DNA from: DASUPK01 sp963831605
GTDB taxonomy: Bacteria; Actinomycetota; Thermoleophilia; Solirubrobacterales; 70-9
Assembly (NCBI GenBank): GCA_963831605.1
Contig: CAWHQR010000001.1
Coordinates: 124,001-188,000, forward strand
DNA length: 64,000 nucleotides
Direction of reading: 5' to 3'
Part shown: piece by piece, positions 59,955 through 64,000 of the stretch
How positions within the stretch are numbered: position 1 is the stretch's first letter
How the letters are laid out: each line of letters opens with the position of its first letter
Notes under the pieces: generated by a model
Seen by the model: the letters and a program-made list of their open reading frames with translations, nothing else
What the model was told of the DNA's origin: nothing
Databases searched by the model: none
Made by a program: the position numbers and the translations under genes

Positions 59955-61340
59955 GTGAAGAGCGGGTTCTTCTCGAAGCGCAATCTGGCGATCCTCTTCG
60001 GCGCGCTGCTGGTGCTGATGGTCGTGATCGTCGCGGCCGCCGTCGGCGTCGGCCATCCGAGCGTCCCCTCGGACGACGTCGCGGTGATCGATGACGCCAG
60101 CCTCAACGTTCCCGGCCTGGTCGAGGACGGGCACATCTCGAAGACGAACTTCAACCGCTTCCTCGTCCAGACCGCGAAGCAGAGCGGCTCCCAGACCATC
60201 CCGCAGCCCAACAGCCCGCAGTACAAGCAGGTCAAGGACCAGGCGATGCAGACGGCCCTCCAGATCGCCTGGATCGTGGGCGAGGCGAGCCGCAAGGGCA
60301 TCACCTTCACCGACACCGAGGTCCAGCAGTCACTGCAGCAGATCAAGTCGCAGTTCAAGACTCAGGCCGAATATGTGCAGGCGCGCGATCAGGCCGGGCT
60401 CACCGACGCCGACGTCCTGGAGCGGGCGAAGCTCCAGCTGATCCAGAACAAGCTTCAGAGCAAGGTCCAGGACAGCGTGGGCGCCGTCTCGACCAGCGAC
60501 GCGCGCAAGTACTACGAGGCCAACAAGAGCCAGTTCAGCCAGCCTGCGAAGCGGACGATCCGGATCGTCCAGAACCAGGACGCCCACCAGATCAACCTCG
60601 CCTACCAGGCGCTCCGCACGGACGACTCCCCCGCCAACTGGAAGAAGGTCGCGGCGCAGTACTCCACGGACCCGACCTCGAAGGACAAGGGCGGGCTGCG
60701 GACCGACGTCGTGCCCGGCTCGTTCCAGCAACCGCTCGACGACGACATCTTCAAGGCTCCGCTGCACTCGATTCAGGGGCCGGTCGTCACGTCCAGCGGC
60801 AACTTCGTCTTCGAGGTGGAAACTGCCACGCCCGAGAAGGTCACGGGCTTCGACGAGACTTCCGCATCGACGACCGGTGGCCCCGGCGGCAAGCTCAGCG
60901 ACCAGATCAAGCAGCAGATCAAGAGCCAGCAGCAGCAGGAGGCGCTCACCGCCTTCGGCCAGGACTTCCGCGACTACTGGACGAACCTGACCCAGTGCGG
61001 GAGCGACTACCTCGTCTCTGGCTGCGACAACTTCAACAACGCATCGCCGACCTGCGATCCGTCCAAGCTGGCCCCGGGACAGCCGGGTCAGCCCAGCGGT
61101 GGTGGATGCCCGGCGCCGGTCTTCGCCTTCTGCCAGGAGGCCACGACGTCGAGCGGCGGCAGCACCGGCGGTCAGCTGCAGTGCACGGGTGCCGGCCCAG
61201 CACCCGGTGCCCCGGGCTCCTTCAAGCCGTTCACATCCGTTGGAGGCGGCACCCCGCAGGGCCCACATCCGGCAGGTGCAGCCACCGCGCCGGCGACGCC
61301 GAATCTCCAGGGCCTGACCGGCGCCGCTCCCGGGCAATAG
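59955..61340 (+). CDS. Membrane-anchored SurA/PrsA-type peptidyl-prolyl isomerase (foldase)
   Basis: The 461-residue protein has a signal anchor (LAILFGALLVLMVVIVAAAV), a SurA_N-like helical domain (about 60-195) and a parvulin-like domain (about 200-310: TIRIVQNQDAHQINLAYQAL, YSTDPTSKDKGGLRTDVVPG). The tail is Pro/Gly-rich and contains six Cys, absent from typical PrsA. It would assist folding of exported proteins outside the membrane. GTG 59955 lies 9 nt after TATGCT (59940-59945). A foldase gene between mfd and mazG is known from other Actinobacteria. Confidence 0.82.
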   Translation: MKSGFFSKRNLAILFGALLVLMVVIVAAAVGVGHPSVPSDDVAVIDDASLNVPGLVEDGHISKTNFNRFLVQTAKQSGSQTIPQPNSPQYKQVKDQAMQTALQIAWIVGEASRKGITFTDTEVQQSLQQIKSQFKTQAEYVQARDQAGLTDADVLERAKLQLIQNKLQSKVQDSVGAVSTSDARKYYEANKSQFSQPAKRTIRIVQNQDAHQINLAYQALRTDDSPANWKKVAAQYSTDPTSKDKGGLRTDVVPGSFQQPLDDDIFKAPLHSIQGPVVTSSGNFVFEVETATPEKVTGFDETSASTTGGPGGKLSDQIKQQIKSQQQQEALTAFGQDFRDYWTNLTQCGSDYLVSGCDNFNNASPTCDPSKLAPGQPGQPSGGGCPAPVFAFCQEATTSSGGSTGGQLQCTGAGPAPGAPGSFKPFTSVGGGTPQGPHPAGAATAPATPNLQGLTGAAPGQ

Positions 61341-61969
61341 CCACGCCGGGGTACCTGGAAGCCCTTCAGCACCTCGACGAGGTCACCCGGCGCCTGCGCC
61401 GCGAGTGCCCATGGGACCGCGAGCAGGACGCCCGCTCGATCGTCCCGCACACCGTCGAGGAGGCCTACGAGCTGGCGGACGCCGCCAGCCGCGATGACAC
61501 CGAGGCGATGGTGGACGAGCTGGGCGACGTGCTCTTCCAGGTCCTCTTTCTCTCGCTGCTCCTGGAGGAGAGGGGGGAGGGCGACCTGTCCGCCGTGGCG
61601 GAGTCCTGCGCGGCGAAGCTGATCCGCCGTCATCCTCACGTCTACGGCGACCGCGAGCTCGAGACCGCGGGTGAGGTTCTCTCCCAATGGGAGGAGATCA
61701 AGCGGGAGGTCGAGGGACGAGGCGAGCCCTCCGAGCTGCCCGAGAACCTGCCCGCCCTGCTCTACGCCCGCAAGGTGCTCCGCCGGGTCGATCCCGAGGG
61801 CTCCGCCGGAGAGACGAAGGTCGGCGGCCCGCAATCGGACCCAGAGTCCCGGGCCGAGGCGGAGCAGCTCGTCGGCACCCTCCTGATGGAGGCTGTCGCC
61901 GCGTCGCGGCGACTCGGAGTGGATCCCGAGCTGGCGCTCCGGCAGACGGCTCGGCGTCTACTCGACTAG
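61337..61969 (+). CDS. mazG: Nucleoside triphosphate pyrophosphohydrolase MazG, no canonical start codon
   Basis: The 210-residue MazG domain (LRRECPWDREQDARSIVPHT, VEEAYELADAASRDD, DELGDVLFQVLFLSLLLEE) hydrolyses NTPs and helps clear damaged nucleotides. The family N-terminus is covered, but no ATG, GTG or TTG occurs between the foldase stop and LEALQHLDEVTRRL. The first in-frame codons after the stop overlap are ATA 61337 (ATAG overlapping the foldase TAG), ACG 61343 and CTG 61355. A rare start codon, or another indel near 61340-61355, must be assumed. Confidence 0.85.
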   Translation: MATPGYLEALQHLDEVTRRLRRECPWDREQDARSIVPHTVEEAYELADAASRDDTEAMVDELGDVLFQVLFLSLLLEERGEGDLSAVAESCAAKLIRRHPHVYGDRELETAGEVLSQWEEIKREVEGRGEPSELPENLPALLYARKVLRRVDPEGSAGETKVGGPQSDPESRAEAEQLVGTLLMEAVAASRRLGVDPELALRQTARRLLD

Positions 61970-61981
61970 CGTTTCGCCGCG
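61967..61981 (+). promoter_or_regulatory. -10 box TAGCGT before eno
   Basis: TAGCGT (61967-61972) includes the mazG stop codon and lies 9 nt before ATG 61982, compatible with a separate leaderless eno transcript. Confidence 0.35.
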
Positions 61982-63286
<1,305 letters not shown>

Positions 63287-63349
63287 ACGGTCGCCACCAG
63301 ATATCCCAATCGTGCGAGGAATGGCGGGATTCGTGGCGAACCCCTAGGC

Positions 63350-63697
63350 ATGACCAGCAGGGCATATGCAGCGCCCAGGCGAGCCCCCCGCCGCCGCGTG
63401 CAGCGCCGGGCGGGGCCGAGCCGGATCCGCTGGGACCGCGTCGGCCGGATCGCCCTCGTGCTCGTCCTCTTCGGGGTGATGGTCTCGTACCTGAACCCGA
63501 TGGTGAACCTGCTGCAGGCGTGGCAGGGGTCGAAGTCGAGCGACCAGGAGCTCGTCCAGCTCAAGCAGGAGAAGGTCGATCTGACCAGCCAGTTGCGGGA
63601 CGCCTCGAGCCCCGCGTCCCTTGAGCGCGAGGCGCGGCGGCTCGGCATGGTGAAGCCCGGCGAGCACGCCTACGTGGTCAAGGGTCTCGGCAACTGA
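63350..63697 (+). CDS. FtsB/DivIC-type septum formation initiator
   Basis: The 115-residue protein has a basic cytoplasmic N-terminus, one transmembrane helix (IALVLVLFGVMVSYLNPMVN) and an extracytoplasmic coiled coil (LVQLKQEKVDLTSQLRDASS) with the family's C-terminal SLEREARRLGMVKPGEHAYV. FtsB/DivIC proteins bridge the late divisome with FtsL and FtsQ. Position directly after eno is typical. ATG 63350 is the only reasonable start. Confidence 0.9.
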   Translation: MTSRAYAAPRRAPRRRVQRRAGPSRIRWDRVGRIALVLVLFGVMVSYLNPMVNLLQAWQGSKSSDQELVQLKQEKVDLTSQLRDASSPASLEREARRLGMVKPGEHAYVVKGLGN

Positions 63698-63726
63698 GCC
63701 GCTGAACCAGCGTTAGGCAGCGCAGA

Positions 63727-63732
63727 TATGAT
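63727..63732 (+). promoter_or_regulatory. -10 box TATGAT
   Basis: TATGAT at 63727-63732 is the closest match to the TATAAT consensus in this region. Transcription from it would run through the hairpin at 63743 before reaching the gene at 63796. Confidence 0.4.
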
Positions 63733-63742
63733 TCCGCGCTCG

Positions 63743-63775
63743 CGCGCGCGGCATTGTGCCTGTGCGCGTTTTCTG
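63743..63775 (+). terminator. Rho-independent-type hairpin with T-run
   Basis: GGCA-TTG-TGCC at the tip is extended by GC-rich arms (GCGCGC and GCGCG) and followed by TTTTCT. It either terminates the eno-ftsB transcript or, with the TATGAT box upstream of it, attenuates the next gene. Confidence 0.55.
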
Positions 63776-63795
63776 TGATTTGAGCGAATGAGCCG

Positions 63796-64000
63796 ATGAG
63801 CACAGGCCGGTACCTGCTCGGCGCGGCTGAGCTGGCGGTGATCGCTACCGCTCTCGGCGTCGGCGCCTACCACCTGCGAGCCCTGCTCGCACCCGCCTGG
63901 ACGGGCGCGCTGGCGCGCCTCGCCGAAATCGTGATCGGCATCTCGATGCTGATTCTCGTGTCGGAGCTGCTGGGGGTGCTCGGGCTGTTCAAGGAGGTTC
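63796..64000 (+). CDS. Membrane protein, 3' truncated by the window
   Basis: ATG 63796 opens a frame running off the right edge; 68 residues are visible. They contain two hydrophobic segments, LLGAAELAVIATALGVGAYH and, after ARLAE, IVIGISMLILVSELLGVLGL, so it is an integral membrane protein. The start has no strong Shine-Dalgarno. Too little is present to assign a family. It is preceded by a hairpin with a T-run, so its expression may be attenuated or independent of eno-ftsB. Confidence 0.6.
   Translation, partial: MSTGRYLLGAAELAVIATALGVGAYHLRALLAPAWTGALARLAEIVIGISMLILVSELLGVLGLFKEV

Overview
The window is GC-rich, densely coded bacterial DNA. Its gene content (two-domain NADP-isocitrate dehydrogenase, DUF2277, LCP protein, actinobacterial-type MDH, DivIC/FtsB next to enolase) and its many leaderless-looking starts point to an actinobacterium, most likely class Thermoleophilia (Solirubrobacterales-like). 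That placement is inferred from proteins and gene order; there is no rRNA in the window. No gene-free stretch exceeds about 210 bp.

Layout. 1-9.5 kb: flavin/reductase-type enzymes, an AidB-like acyl-CoA dehydrogenase with its TetR regulator, a cAMP pair (stand-alone cyclic-nucleotide-binding protein beside a cyclase-ATPase-TPR protein), then icd-mdh of the TCA cycle. 9.5-16.4 kb: a small winged-helix protein, a 2-hydroxyacid dehydrogenase, a fatty-acid hydroxylase, a beta-lactamase-fold hydrolase, and Hsp20-Lon proteostasis genes. 16.4-31 kb: accessory metabolism and secretion (second MBL enzyme, tandem-hotdog thioesterase, GH78-like enzyme, cold-shock operon, R2-like oxidase-SCP2 fusion with divergent TetR, MFS, GlyRS, a large secreted sugar dehydrogenase with discoidin and PKD domains, FmdB). 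31-64 kb: an LCP protein, then a core backbone in an order I recognise from other Actinobacteria: rsmI, metG, tatD, rsmA, ispE, glmU, prs, rplY, pth, mfd, mazG, eno, ftsB/divIC. It is broken by three accessory blocks: 36.3-37.7 kb, 40.2-47.6 kb and 50.1-54.0 kb.

Two features cut across the annotation. First, a dispersed element of about 100 bp with several hairpins occurs five times. It abuts stop codons and feeds extra codons into the C-termini of neighbouring genes. Second, about twenty genes have a TANNNT-like -10 box only 5-10 nt before the start codon, which suggests widespread leaderless transcription.

Quality warning. At least six single-base frameshifts interrupt otherwise well-conserved genes (sugar dehydrogenase, tatD, GH15 twice, rplY, mfd). 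In each the protein is collinear with its family once one base is added or removed. Residual assembly indels are the simplest explanation, so each affected gene is described by its frame-corrected extent.
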